Positions 1-5,680 of a DNA stretch of 5,734 bases are shown piece by piece. Below the pieces are notes generated by a model. It was not told the DNA's origin, did no database searches, and saw only the letters and a list, made by a program, of their open reading frames with translations. Positions within the stretch are counted from its first letter, which is position 1. Each line of letters opens with the position of its first letter. The stretch is from the NCBI GenBank assembly GCA_005793615.1, contig SXRI01000138.1:1-5734 (forward strand), given 5' to 3'. The position numbers and the translations under genes were made by a program. This DNA is from Bdellovibrionales bacterium (GTDB taxonomy: Bacteria; Bdellovibrionota; Bdellovibrionia; Bdellovibrionales; JAMPXM01).

Positions 1-1
1 A

Positions 2-85
2 GTCATTCAGCGACGATCCTACGGACTGCGCGATGAGGAATACCTGAAATTGAAAATCCTGACCTGTATGCTGCGGGAGATTTAA
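2..85 (+). CDS. Transposase C-terminal fragment, ISL3-like (5' end outside window)
   Basis: This is the last 27 codons of a gene entering from the left edge and ending at TAA 83-85. The translated end contains IQRRSYGLRDEEYLKLKI. It resembles the C-terminus of ISL3-family DDE transposases (IS204/IS1001/IS1096/IS1165 group), where a basic 'RRxYGxR' segment follows the last catalytic region. The catalytic residues themselves are outside the window, so activity cannot be judged. The gene is transcribed convergently with the exported-protein operon. The family call rests on recognising this short tail together with the GGCTCTT terminus just downstream; each alone would be weaker. Confidence 0.7.
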   Translation, partial: VIQRRSYGLRDEEYLKLKILTCMLREI

Positions 86-114
86 ACAAAATCAGTACGA
101 AAAATGGAGTTTTT

Positions 115-139
115 CTTCCCCTCAACTACACGAAGAGCC
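115..139 (-). repeat. Terminal inverted repeat of the insertion sequence
   Basis: Read on the minus strand from 139 inward, the sequence starts GGCTCTTCGTGTAGTTGAGG. The GGCTCTT start matches the typical outer end of ISL3-family elements. The outer boundary at 139 is well supported by this motif. The inner boundary is approximate, because the partner repeat at the other end of the element is not in the window. Confidence 0.65.
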
Positions 140-158
140 GAAATTGTTTTTGCGATCT

Positions 159-1547
159 TTAATCGACGGATTCAGCTTTCTGCGTTCTTATCGGGATGCT
201 ATTGGCACGACGGAAGCTCTTGCCAATTTTCGATTTCTCTAGAATTTCACGCAAATGCCGATTACCGGTCTCACTCAACCTGCTCTTACCGTTGAGCTCA
301 TCAAGGCAGGCTTCAAGCTCTTTAGACCTTGTACACAAACTATCAAATGACAAAACATCGTCGGCTTCATCATCATCTTCGTCCGTCCAAAAGCCTTTCA
401 CCGAAATCCCTTGCGCAACTCCCCAGCGGGTCGCCTTTCCAGCGCACATCTGGCTTTTTATTGCCTTCGACCAATCTAATACCCGCGGCGCGACGGGTAG
501 TGATCCACGGCTCAGTCGGGCACCGTCGAATCTATCTTTAAGTTGTTTAGCTGCTTGATCCCAATCTCGCTGAGCTTCGCCCTCTTCACTGGGGCGCTCG
601 CCTCGGGCGGCCACTAGGGCCTTCATCTCTCTATTAAAGACCTCTCTCGGCCCCATTTCCACGTTCGTCGCTCGCTCATATTCGACATAGCGAAACGATG
701 AACGCCGGTGACGGCGAGTTTTTTTCTTAACCGTATAGGTTTTGTATACCGTCTTCATCTCGCGATCCTGATACTTTTGGCAGGTTGCGTTTGCAAGGTT
801 GATGACTTTTAGATTGCGCTCTAACCACTCTTCGTTCACTTGGTCACGGCCCCAGACCGCGCCCAGATAAGCCGTTCCCAAAACGCCGGATGCGATGAGT
901 CCTTTAACCGTCCAACTCAATCCTGTGGCAGCGACACCAGCAGCCGCTCCGGCTACGACCGCATTTGCCTGCGGGAAGAGTAGATCAAGTCGGCTCGCCG
1001 ATTTGAACTTCGGTAAAACTGCGGCTTCGATTGCGGACAGCTGGTCCGCCAACGGCGTCAGCGGACTGATATCGATGACGGAACCATCAATCTGTATCTT
1101 GTAGTTCTCGACGTCTGAGAAATTGAAGGCAATAACTTTGCCGCCATCTAAGCGAATCGACATTTTCTTGTTTGCGTACGAAATTTTGAGAGGACCATTC
1201 GTTTTTAAATCACCGATGTAATCAAGAAGGACTTTTTGATCGGCCTCCTTGATACGCGATTTAAATTCGTTAAGAATATCGGTGCCGGTTTTAAACTTCT
1301 TAGAATATTCGACTGTCTTTTTCGCGGCTTCCTCGACGACCTCATCGAGCTCCACCTTCGACGGTGTCATCATCTCCGAATACTCCGCCTCCTGGGCCGC
1401 GGTGCTGGCTGCCGCTGGCTCACGTGAAGGGGAAGCTGGCTCAGTTGTCGAAGCGGCCTCGTCGGCGAAAGCTAAATTTGTCGGCGCTAGCGTTTGTAGC
1501 GAAAACACGCTCAGAACCAAAAATCGGATTGGTAACGGCAATGCCAT
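159..1547 (-). CDS. Exported protein of unknown function with a Gly/Ala-rich hydrophobic segment
   Basis: The 462-residue product has a signal peptide (hydrophobic core about residues 8-27, likely cleavage after AFA at 28). A Thr/Glu/Pro/Ala-rich linker follows (29-57), then a charged helical stretch (65-110) and a region of probable beta strands (118-160, with QIDGSVIDI). A hydrophobic Gly/Ala-rich stretch at 194-233, directly after LDLLFPQANA, could be one or two membrane helices. The C-terminal half is polar, with a basic cluster (KKKTRRHRR, 274-282), an acidic run (389-397) and four cysteines (256, 368, 405, 414). I recognise no known family. Residues of about 90-196 look like a very divergent version of the N-terminal module of the two upstream genes, which suggests a related partner protein. 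The start is the ATG at 1547, preceded by GAGGT at 6-nt spacing. The gene lies 155 bp after the preceding gene and is last in the probable operon. The stop lies 19 bp from an insertion-sequence end but outside it, so the C-terminus is probably native. Function is unknown. Confidence 0.9.
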   Translation of the reverse strand: MALPLPIRFLVLSVFSLQTLAPTNLAFADEAASTTEPASPSREPAAASTAAQEAEYSEMMTPSKVELDEVVEEAAKKTVEYSKKFKTGTDILNEFKSRIKEADQKVLLDYIGDLKTNGPLKISYANKKMSIRLDGGKVIAFNFSDVENYKIQIDGSVIDISPLTPLADQLSAIEAAVLPKFKSASRLDLLFPQANAVVAGAAAGVAATGLSWTVKGLIASGVLGTAYLGAVWGRDQVNEEWLERNLKVINLANATCQKYQDREMKTVYKTYTVKKKTRRHRRSSFRYVEYERATNVEMGPREVFNREMKALVAARGERPSEEGEAQRDWDQAAKQLKDRFDGARLSRGSLPVAPRVLDWSKAIKSQMCAGKATRWGVAQGISVKGFWTDEDDDEADDVLSFDSLCTRSKELEACLDELNGKSRLSETGNRHLREILEKSKIGKSFRRANSIPIRTQKAESVD

Positions 1548-1552
1548 TTTTT

Positions 1553-1557
1553 ACCTC
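1553..1557 (-). promoter_or_regulatory. Ribosome binding site of the 462-residue gene
   Basis: GAGGT on the minus strand precedes the ATG, with GAGG followed by 6 nt (TAAAAA). This is good anti-SD complementarity and spacing and supports the start at 1547. No other start codon with a comparable site lies between here and the mature part of the protein. Confidence 0.75.
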
Positions 1558-1576
1558 ATTGATAGTTGCGGACTCT

Positions 1577-1622
1577 TGAGATCGCGGCGGTCAGCTGATC
1601 GAGAAATTCCGCCGCGCTCTCA
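1577..1622 (-). promoter_or_regulatory. GC-rich stem-loop in the leader of the 462-residue gene
   Basis: Arms 1583-1590 (CGCGGCGG) and 1609-1616 (CCGCCGCG) are perfectly complementary over 8 bp. After a single mismatch (1582/1617) pairing continues for five more positions (1577-1581 with 1618-1622). The loop is 18 nt and contains the palindrome TCAGCTGA. On the minus (mRNA) strand no T-run follows, so it is not a standard terminator for the operon. It ends 19 nt before the ribosome binding site and should not hide it. On the plus strand it is followed by TTTTCAATT and looks more like an intrinsic terminator against antisense transcription. Possible roles are a leader structure, processing signal or antisense terminator. 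The pairing is certain but the role is inferred. Confidence 0.5.
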
Positions 1623-1634
1623 TTTTCAATTAAA

Positions 1635-1663
1635 ATTCTAGACGAAACTCGGCAGCTCATAAA
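1635..1663 (-). promoter_or_regulatory. Weak candidate internal promoter for the last gene
   Basis: TAGAAT (1635-1640, minus strand) matches the sigma-70 -10 consensus at five of six positions. At 17-bp spacing the -35 position is TTTATG (1658-1663), which matches only three of six. The 155-bp gap and the upstream stem-loop leave room for separate expression of the last gene, but AT-rich spacers easily give such matches by chance. Confidence 0.2.
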
Positions 1664-1678
1664 CAAATTCATGAGCTG
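1653..1678 (-). terminator. Stem-loop just downstream of the 623-residue gene, weak terminator or mRNA end
   Basis: Perfect 8-bp arms, CAGCTCAT (1653-1660) and ATGAGCTG (1671-1678), enclose a 10-nt loop. The structure begins 24 nt after the stop codon of the 623-residue gene. On the minus strand it is followed by CCGAGTTTCGTC, which lacks a true U-tract, so intrinsic termination would be weak at best. It may stabilise the 3' end of the upstream message or reduce read-through to the last gene. Confidence 0.35.
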
Positions 1679-1702
1679 ACCTTGGTCCAGTTCTTTAAGT
1701 GA

Positions 1703-3574
1703 TTAATGAACTGACTTCTCGTGCTTGCTGCCGTCGAGATCGATTTGGTATTTTTCTTTGAGTTTGTCGATGCAAACCGAGTTCTTACTGGCACAGCAAT
1801 CGCCCATCATCATATTGCCGATCAGGCGCCGTTCGATCCTATCGCGGAAAGGACCGCCGGCCGCGTCCGGAGTTCGCTTATCGGCGTCGCTAATGACTTT
1901 GTAGGCATCGAGTGTACCTTGCTTTACACCTTTCGGGGGCGAGCCGCATTTGGCAAACGCGATGCTGCTGCCTAAGGCCCGCGGCAATGGACAGATCTCA
2001 TCGACTTTGGCCTTGTACTTGGCGGTATCGGCGGGTTTCGCGTCGATGGCCTGTTTCTCGGTTTTACTGAGTTTGCGATAGTCGATCCGTTCGAGGTCCG
2101 TGCGCAGAAGGTCGCGATACTTCTTACGGGCCTCGTATTCCTTATACCAAGACGCCGTACCCACGGCATCTTTGTCGGAGAGCGCGATCTCGCCCGGATC
2201 TTTTTTCACGCAAGCTTTGAGGTTACCGTTTTCACAGAGATGAAATGTGGCCCCGCCCTCTTTAATGTGGGCACCCTTACTGCCAAAGACCAGGTTCTTG
2301 AAGTAGTCTTCGCAGTGCTTTCTTTTCAGCTTATCACTATCGCCATTGCCGCCATAGAACGTGGAACAGCGAATACCTCGCAAAGAACCCGGATCCGGCT
2401 TGTCACCGGCTAGGGCCCTACCTACTCCATCGCCGATCTTCTCACCGAAGCCTTTTTCCTCGACCTTCACCACTGGTTCATCGAGGTAGTTTTTGATCTC
2501 TTTGAATTCTTCTTTGTCGGCGAGGTCGAACCAGGCATTTACGCATTGTTCGTGAAAGTCGTCAGAATCCTTGAACATGTCGTTGCAAGGGATTGCCGAG
2601 CGATAGAGCCTGTGGCGCTTTCCGGTTTTCGGGTTAGGCTTGGACCAAATTTGTTTGCCACGCCAATCGGTATTGGCCACTCGCTTCCCACTGGTACCGA
2701 AGGCTTCGCTGGTTGCCTCGCCTTTCATGTGAACTTTGAGCGTATCACCAGCCTTAGGATAGTTTTTGACAACAAAGTCCGTGCGTGAGGTAGCGGTGAT
2801 TTCGACATCTTTGCCATCAATTGTTTCCGTGTGTTTCGCGAGCATGCCCGACTCAGGTGGATTATTACACTGCAGGGTTCTACTAGAATTAAAGCCCCAA
2901 GTACTGCTCCGAGGTAGATACCCTTTGTCCTTCAATGCGCCCGATGCCCAACCAGCGATGGTATCGCCGCCCTTGTCGTCATTATCAAAGTACTCCTCGG
3001 CCGTATTCGAGCGGCCGGAGACCGTGAATACAAAGGGTACGAACTGGCGCCTGCTGCTAGCCTTGGCGTAAGCTTCATTGGAAAACAAGAAAAGCTGAAT
3101 CGGATTGATGAGCGGAGCGTTCTGCGGCGTATTCTGGGCCGTACTGGTTTCCTCGGCCTTTTTCAGCATGCGCTCAATGCGACGATAAATCGAAGGGTCT
3201 TTAGTCTCGTCAACGACGGCGACGCCGTTGATGACTGCGATCGCCGGCGTTTGTGACAGCCAGAACATTTGAAAATCATCGCCGGTATCGTCATTGACGT
3301 ATTGAATGAGATTTTGGTCGATGACCAGTTCGTAACCCTTAAGCGGCTCCCAGGTTGCGAACATGCGGCGAGCGAAGATCTTATCCTGCTCATCGGTGAG
3401 TTTAGTGAGAAACTCCTGCTGACAGGTCTCGCTCACTTTGTCTTTAAACATCTCGTAGGCCCAGTCGCACGAAGGTGCCGCTGCTTGTGCCGAATTCGTC
3501 AGAACGAGCGGCAGCGCCAGCGAGCCAATCAATCCGAAAATCAGTGTGCGAGGGAACTTCATCATCTTCTGCAT
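1703..3574 (-). CDS. Secreted 14-cysteine protein, paralog B of tandem pair, unknown function
   Basis: The 623-residue product begins with a basic n-region and a hydrophobic core (about residues 9-27), with likely signal peptidase I cleavage near SAQA at 31. No later segment looks like a membrane helix, so the mature protein is probably periplasmic or extracellular. Residues 36-140 form a conserved module (C-x-W, FK, QDKIF, WEPL, GY, PAIAVINGV, KDPS-x-YRR-x-ER). It aligns without gaps to the same region of the neighbouring gene (58 of 105 identities, counted by hand). Then come a Gln/Asn/Thr/Pro-rich linker, the hydrophobic motif LFLFSNEAYA (161-170), and a Cys-rich C-terminal part ending in IERR, MMM, CC-x6-C (593-601). 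The 14 cysteines are at 36, 51, 236, 330, 344, 403, 421, 447, 455, 528, 543, 593, 594 and 601. The ATG at 3574 has GGAG 8 nt upstream; the Met codons at residues 4 and 5 are less well placed. No known family or catalytic motif was recognised. Confidence 0.92.
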   Translation of the reverse strand: MQKMMKFPRTLIFGLIGSLALPLVLTNSAQAAAPSCDWAYEMFKDKVSETCQQEFLTKLTDEQDKIFARRMFATWEPLKGYELVIDQNLIQYVNDDTGDDFQMFWLSQTPAIAVINGVAVVDETKDPSIYRRIERMLKKAEETSTAQNTPQNAPLINPIQLFLFSNEAYAKASSRRQFVPFVFTVSGRSNTAEEYFDNDDKGGDTIAGWASGALKDKGYLPRSSTWGFNSSRTLQCNNPPESGMLAKHTETIDGKDVEITATSRTDFVVKNYPKAGDTLKVHMKGEATSEAFGTSGKRVANTDWRGKQIWSKPNPKTGKRHRLYRSAIPCNDMFKDSDDFHEQCVNAWFDLADKEEFKEIKNYLDEPVVKVEEKGFGEKIGDGVGRALAGDKPDPGSLRGIRCSTFYGGNGDSDKLKRKHCEDYFKNLVFGSKGAHIKEGGATFHLCENGNLKACVKKDPGEIALSDKDAVGTASWYKEYEARKKYRDLLRTDLERIDYRKLSKTEKQAIDAKPADTAKYKAKVDEICPLPRALGSSIAFAKCGSPPKGVKQGTLDAYKVISDADKRTPDAAGGPFRDRIERRLIGNMMMGDCCASKNSVCIDKLKEKYQIDLDGSKHEKSVH

Positions 3575-3582
3575 AACTTAAT

Positions 3583-3586
3583 CTCC
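3583..3586 (-). promoter_or_regulatory. Ribosome binding site of the 623-residue gene
   Basis: GGAG lies 8 nt before the ATG at 3574. It favours that Met over the Met codons at residues 4 and 5, which would be 17 and 20 nt away. The full n-region MQKMMKFPR also gives a normal positively charged start to the signal peptide. Confidence 0.65.
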
Positions 3587-3605
3587 ATGTAGTAAATAGT
3601 ATTAG

Positions 3606-3621
3606 CCCCCCGGCCCGACCC
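3606..3621 (-). other. G-run block in the 56-bp intergenic spacer
   Basis: On the minus (mRNA) strand this reads GGG-TC-GGG-CC-GGGGGG, starting 9 nt after the stop of the 629-residue gene and ending about 20 nt before the ribosome binding site of the next. The surrounding spacer is AT-rich. The tract could form a two-tetrad G-quadruplex or another compact RNA structure between the paralogs. There are only three runs of GGG or longer, so a three-tetrad quadruplex is not supported. No intrinsic terminator is visible in this gap, which is consistent with co-transcription. Confidence 0.35.
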
Positions 3622-3630
3622 ATTTTCTAG

Positions 3631-5520
3631 TTATTTGACAGCGTCGCTCTTGCCTCCCTCAAACTTGAGGTTCATGCTATTGAGTGCATTGGTCTGGCAC
3701 GTGCTATTGTCACAACATTCACTTAACATCATCGCACCCAAGATTCGCTTCTCGATCTGGCGATGAAATTCACTACCTTGTTTATCCCGGTAGTTTTTCT
3801 CGGCACCTCTGCCAATGGCAGCGTAGGCATCTTTGAGTTCTTTGGGCGCATTCGCGTCCGGAGCGATGCAGGTACCAAGATCAGCTACCTTTCCCAATCC
3901 CAGTTGGCCTTTTTCCTCGGCGTTGGATTGCCATTTGTTCGACAGCTCAAGTCCGGGACAGATTTCGTTTTCATCACGAAGAGCGCCGTGTTTTTTGTAT
4001 AGAGCAACATAGTTTTTCATCACGTCGACCTGAGTTCGGTAGACTTTACTCTCCTCGGGATAACTACCGGCCGTCGCAATCGTGGCATCGTCAGGTTTGT
4101 CGGTGCACTTCTCCACTTTCTGTTGGCCATCGGCACCTTTCGCGATTTTACAGTGCTGTAGATTAGATTTGCCATCGGCGGCGAAATTCGTGCGTGAACC
4201 TTTGGTGCTTCTCTCCAGATAGTCGCGACAAACCGCCACCAACTCGGCCCTAGTCTCTTTGTCCGAAAATAATTTTGGGCTCTCACAATGAATGTCGCTG
4301 CCAAACTTAATTTCACGACCGAATTTGGCTGCTTGGTCCTTAAGCTCCTTTAAATATGTCCCAACTGCTTTTCCTACCAGCTGTTCCCTAACTCCTTTTG
4401 CCGCAGCACCGTCTTCATCAGTGAACTTAGTCTCGTTGCCAAGATTCGCCATTTGCTCCCACACGCTGCCGCACGTGGCATTTGTTTCTGCGTTGAAACG
4501 GCGATCGCACGAAGGATAGTAAACAGACCGCGGTGGATGATATTTAGAGTTCTGCCAACGACCGTTGCGCCGTACCTGGTAGCGAGTTTTGCCATTAACT
4601 TTCCGCCAGCGCCCTTTGCCCTTGCCACCACCCGACCTCTCGGTGACGCCAGTGCCAAATTTTTTCCCGGACATATCAACCTTAACCACCGACTCTTTAC
4701 CCGGATAACCGAAAACATAGAATTCGGTGCGCGAGTTGCCAATCGGCATAATGGTCACTTTATTGTCTTTGAAGATGGTGGCCTCGACTGCTTGTAGGGC
4801 CTTTCGGCCGTTCTGACCGGTATCACGACACTGGATAGTGGGTTTGGACCACGCCCCTCCTTTATCGACATAGCCGCCATCATGGAGGAAACCGTTATTT
4901 GCCCAATTCGGCGTCCAATTCTTGCCATACACGCCAGCAAAAGCATCCTCGGCGGCGCGGCCGCCGCCATCCATACCCTCGACCGTGAACATATAGGCGC
5001 CTACTTCGGCGGGGCTACGGTTCGCAGCTCGGGCTTTGGCTTTGGCATATGCTTCATCCGAGAAAAGAAAAATCTCAAGCGGACTCAGGCGTTTTGTGGC
5101 GCTTGCCACCACCTCGGTGTCACCGGCTTTTTGGAACATGCGCTCCATGCGACGGTAGAATGAAGGGTCTTTCAGGTCATCAGTCACAATCACACCGTTA
5201 ATATAGGCAATTGCCGGATCAAACGACAACCACTGCATCTGCAGGAAATCATCTTCCTTTTCGTTCCAGATCTGGATGAAACCGTTGTCGATGACGATGT
5301 CGTAACCAGTGAGTGGTTCCCAATTTTTGAAAATCCGTTCGACGAAGATTTTATCTTGGTCGTTTTTCACTTTGCCAAGAAAATCTTTTTTGCAGGCTTC
5401 ACTCGGTTGTGACTTAAAAATTTCAATTGTCCAGTTACAGCTTTTGCTTTTCTGAGTATCAGTGGAAGCGAAAGCCAAATTGGCGACCATGATCGGGATT
5501 GCTAAAATGAGGACTCTCAT
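3631..5520 (-). CDS. Secreted 14-cysteine protein, paralog A of tandem pair, unknown function
   Basis: The 629-residue product has a short signal peptide (MRVLILAIPIMVANLAFA, likely cleavage after residue 18) and no later membrane helix. It is the first gene of the probable operon and the paralog of the gene 56 bp downstream. Residues 28-132 carry the shared module (C-x-W, FK, QDKIF, WEPL, GY, PAIAYINGV, KDPS-x-YRR-x-ER). The hydrophobic motif IFLFSDEAYA (150-159) follows. The rest is Cys-rich and ends with IEKRILG, MM, CC-x4-C (602-608). Cysteines at 28, 43, 231, 338, 350, 412, 431, 457, 472, 521, 551, 602, 603 and 608 correspond one to one with the paralog. A Gly/Lys/Arg-rich stretch (296-322) is longer and more basic than its counterpart. 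An upstream in-frame GTG at 5529 is rejected as start because GAGG would sit 1 nt from it; the ATG at 5520 has 8-nt spacing. No recognised family or active site is visible. Confidence 0.92.
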   Translation of the reverse strand: MRVLILAIPIMVANLAFASTDTQKSKSCNWTIEIFKSQPSEACKKDFLGKVKNDQDKIFVERIFKNWEPLTGYDIVIDNGFIQIWNEKEDDFLQMQWLSFDPAIAYINGVIVTDDLKDPSFYRRMERMFQKAGDTEVVASATKRLSPLEIFLFSDEAYAKAKARAANRSPAEVGAYMFTVEGMDGGGRAAEDAFAGVYGKNWTPNWANNGFLHDGGYVDKGGAWSKPTIQCRDTGQNGRKALQAVEATIFKDNKVTIMPIGNSRTEFYVFGYPGKESVVKVDMSGKKFGTGVTERSGGGKGKGRWRKVNGKTRYQVRRNGRWQNSKYHPPRSVYYPSCDRRFNAETNATCGSVWEQMANLGNETKFTDEDGAAAKGVREQLVGKAVGTYLKELKDQAAKFGREIKFGSDIHCESPKLFSDKETRAELVAVCRDYLERSTKGSRTNFAADGKSNLQHCKIAKGADGQQKVEKCTDKPDDATIATAGSYPEESKVYRTQVDVMKNYVALYKKHGALRDENEICPGLELSNKWQSNAEEKGQLGLGKVADLGTCIAPDANAPKELKDAYAAIGRGAEKNYRDKQGSEFHRQIEKRILGAMMLSECCDNSTCQTNALNSMNLKFEGGKSDAVK

Positions 5521-5527
5521 TCGAAAC

Positions 5528-5532
5528 ACCTC
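5528..5532 (-). promoter_or_regulatory. Ribosome binding site that decides the start of the 629-residue gene
   Basis: The minus strand reads TTTGAGGTGTTTCGAATG. GAGG is separated by 8 nt from ATG (5518-5520) but by only 1 nt from the in-frame GTG (5527-5529). The GTG therefore overlaps the ribosome binding region and cannot be the start. Using the ATG shortens the longest open frame by three codons and leaves a clean signal peptide starting MRVLIL. Confidence 0.75.
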
Positions 5533-5600
5533 AAACTGCTGATTAGGCGCGAGTTAACGCATTAGTTTTCTTTACTCTTAAGTGTACCGACGAAGCGCGT

Positions 5601-5622
5601 TTACCGGTAAATAATGTTACCG
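5601..5622 (-). promoter_or_regulatory. Operator-like inverted repeat upstream of the operon
   Basis: TTACCGGTAA (5601-5610) is a perfect 10-bp palindrome. Its right half, CGGTAA (5605-5610), also forms a perfect inverted repeat with TTACCG (5617-5622) across a 6-nt spacer. A further related half-site, GTACCGA, lies at 5584-5590, so similar units recur at about 16-17 bp, close to 1.5 helical turns. The repeat covers the spacer and -10 position of the best promoter candidate, as expected for a repressor site. The regulator is not encoded in the window. Confidence 0.45.
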
Positions 5623-5634
5623 AGAGTGTGTCAA
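5606..5634 (-). promoter_or_regulatory. Candidate sigma-70-type promoter of the operon
   Basis: TTGACA on the minus strand (5629-5634) is a perfect -35 consensus. At 17-bp spacing the -10 position is TTTACC (5606-5611), which matches poorly; TATTTA two bases nearer is no better. A promoter with a good -35 and a poor -10 often needs an activator, and the inverted repeat overlapping it fits regulated expression. A start here would give a leader of about 75-80 nt before the ATG. The -35 is clear but the promoter as a whole is tentative. Confidence 0.35.
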
Positions 5635-5668
5635 AATGGGACGCGAACGGCGGACGATCAGAACTAGA

Positions 5669-5680
5669 CCAAGATCTTGG
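5669..5680. repeat. 12-bp perfect palindrome with flanking direct repeats
   Basis: CCAAGATCTTGG is a perfect palindrome about 35 bp upstream of the candidate -35. The 8-mer ACTAGACC occurs at 5663-5670, overlapping its left edge, and again at 5694-5701, a 31-bp period that is close to three helical turns. This could be a binding site for a regulator. No T-run follows on either strand, so a terminator is unlikely. Confidence 0.3.

Larger units (their letters stand above)
1..139 (+). mobile_element. Right end of an ISL3-like insertion sequence (partial)
   Basis: This is the 3' part of an insertion sequence whose left part lies outside the window. Two signs agree. The plus-strand frame that is open at the window edge encodes a transposase-like C-terminus, and 54 bp after its stop the sequence ends in a terminus that reads GGCTCTTCGTG on the minus strand, starting at 139. 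GGCTCTT is the usual outer sequence of ISL3-family ends. Members of that family usually duplicate 8 bp of target, so 140-147 (GAAATTGT) would be the duplicated flank. This cannot be verified because the left end is missing. The element ends 19 bp from the stop codon of the neighbouring minus-strand gene. Confidence 0.75.

Noticed and set aside
97..116. Inverted repeat GAAAAA-TGGAG-TTTTTC as operon terminator
   Set aside because: It is an AT-only stem of 6 bp within the insertion-sequence end, with no proper GC stem. It is not convincing as a terminator.
340..400. Repetitive TCATCATCATCTTCGTC-like stretch as a simple repeat
   Set aside because: It encodes the acidic Asp/Glu run of the 462-residue protein and is explained by coding.
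196..558. Plus-strand 120-codon open frame antisense to the C-terminus of the 462-residue gene
   Set aside because: Its Ser-run is the complement of the acidic Asp/Glu run on the other strand. There is no independent coding evidence.
1249..1641. Plus-strand 130-codon open frame antisense to the 462-residue gene
   Set aside because: It is a shadow of the real gene: Ser/Ala-rich, without a recognisable ribosome binding site, and running through the leader stem-loop.
5521..5529. GTG start three codons upstream of the 629-residue gene
   Set aside because: GAGG lies only 1 nt before this GTG but 8 nt before the ATG at 5520, so the ATG is the start.
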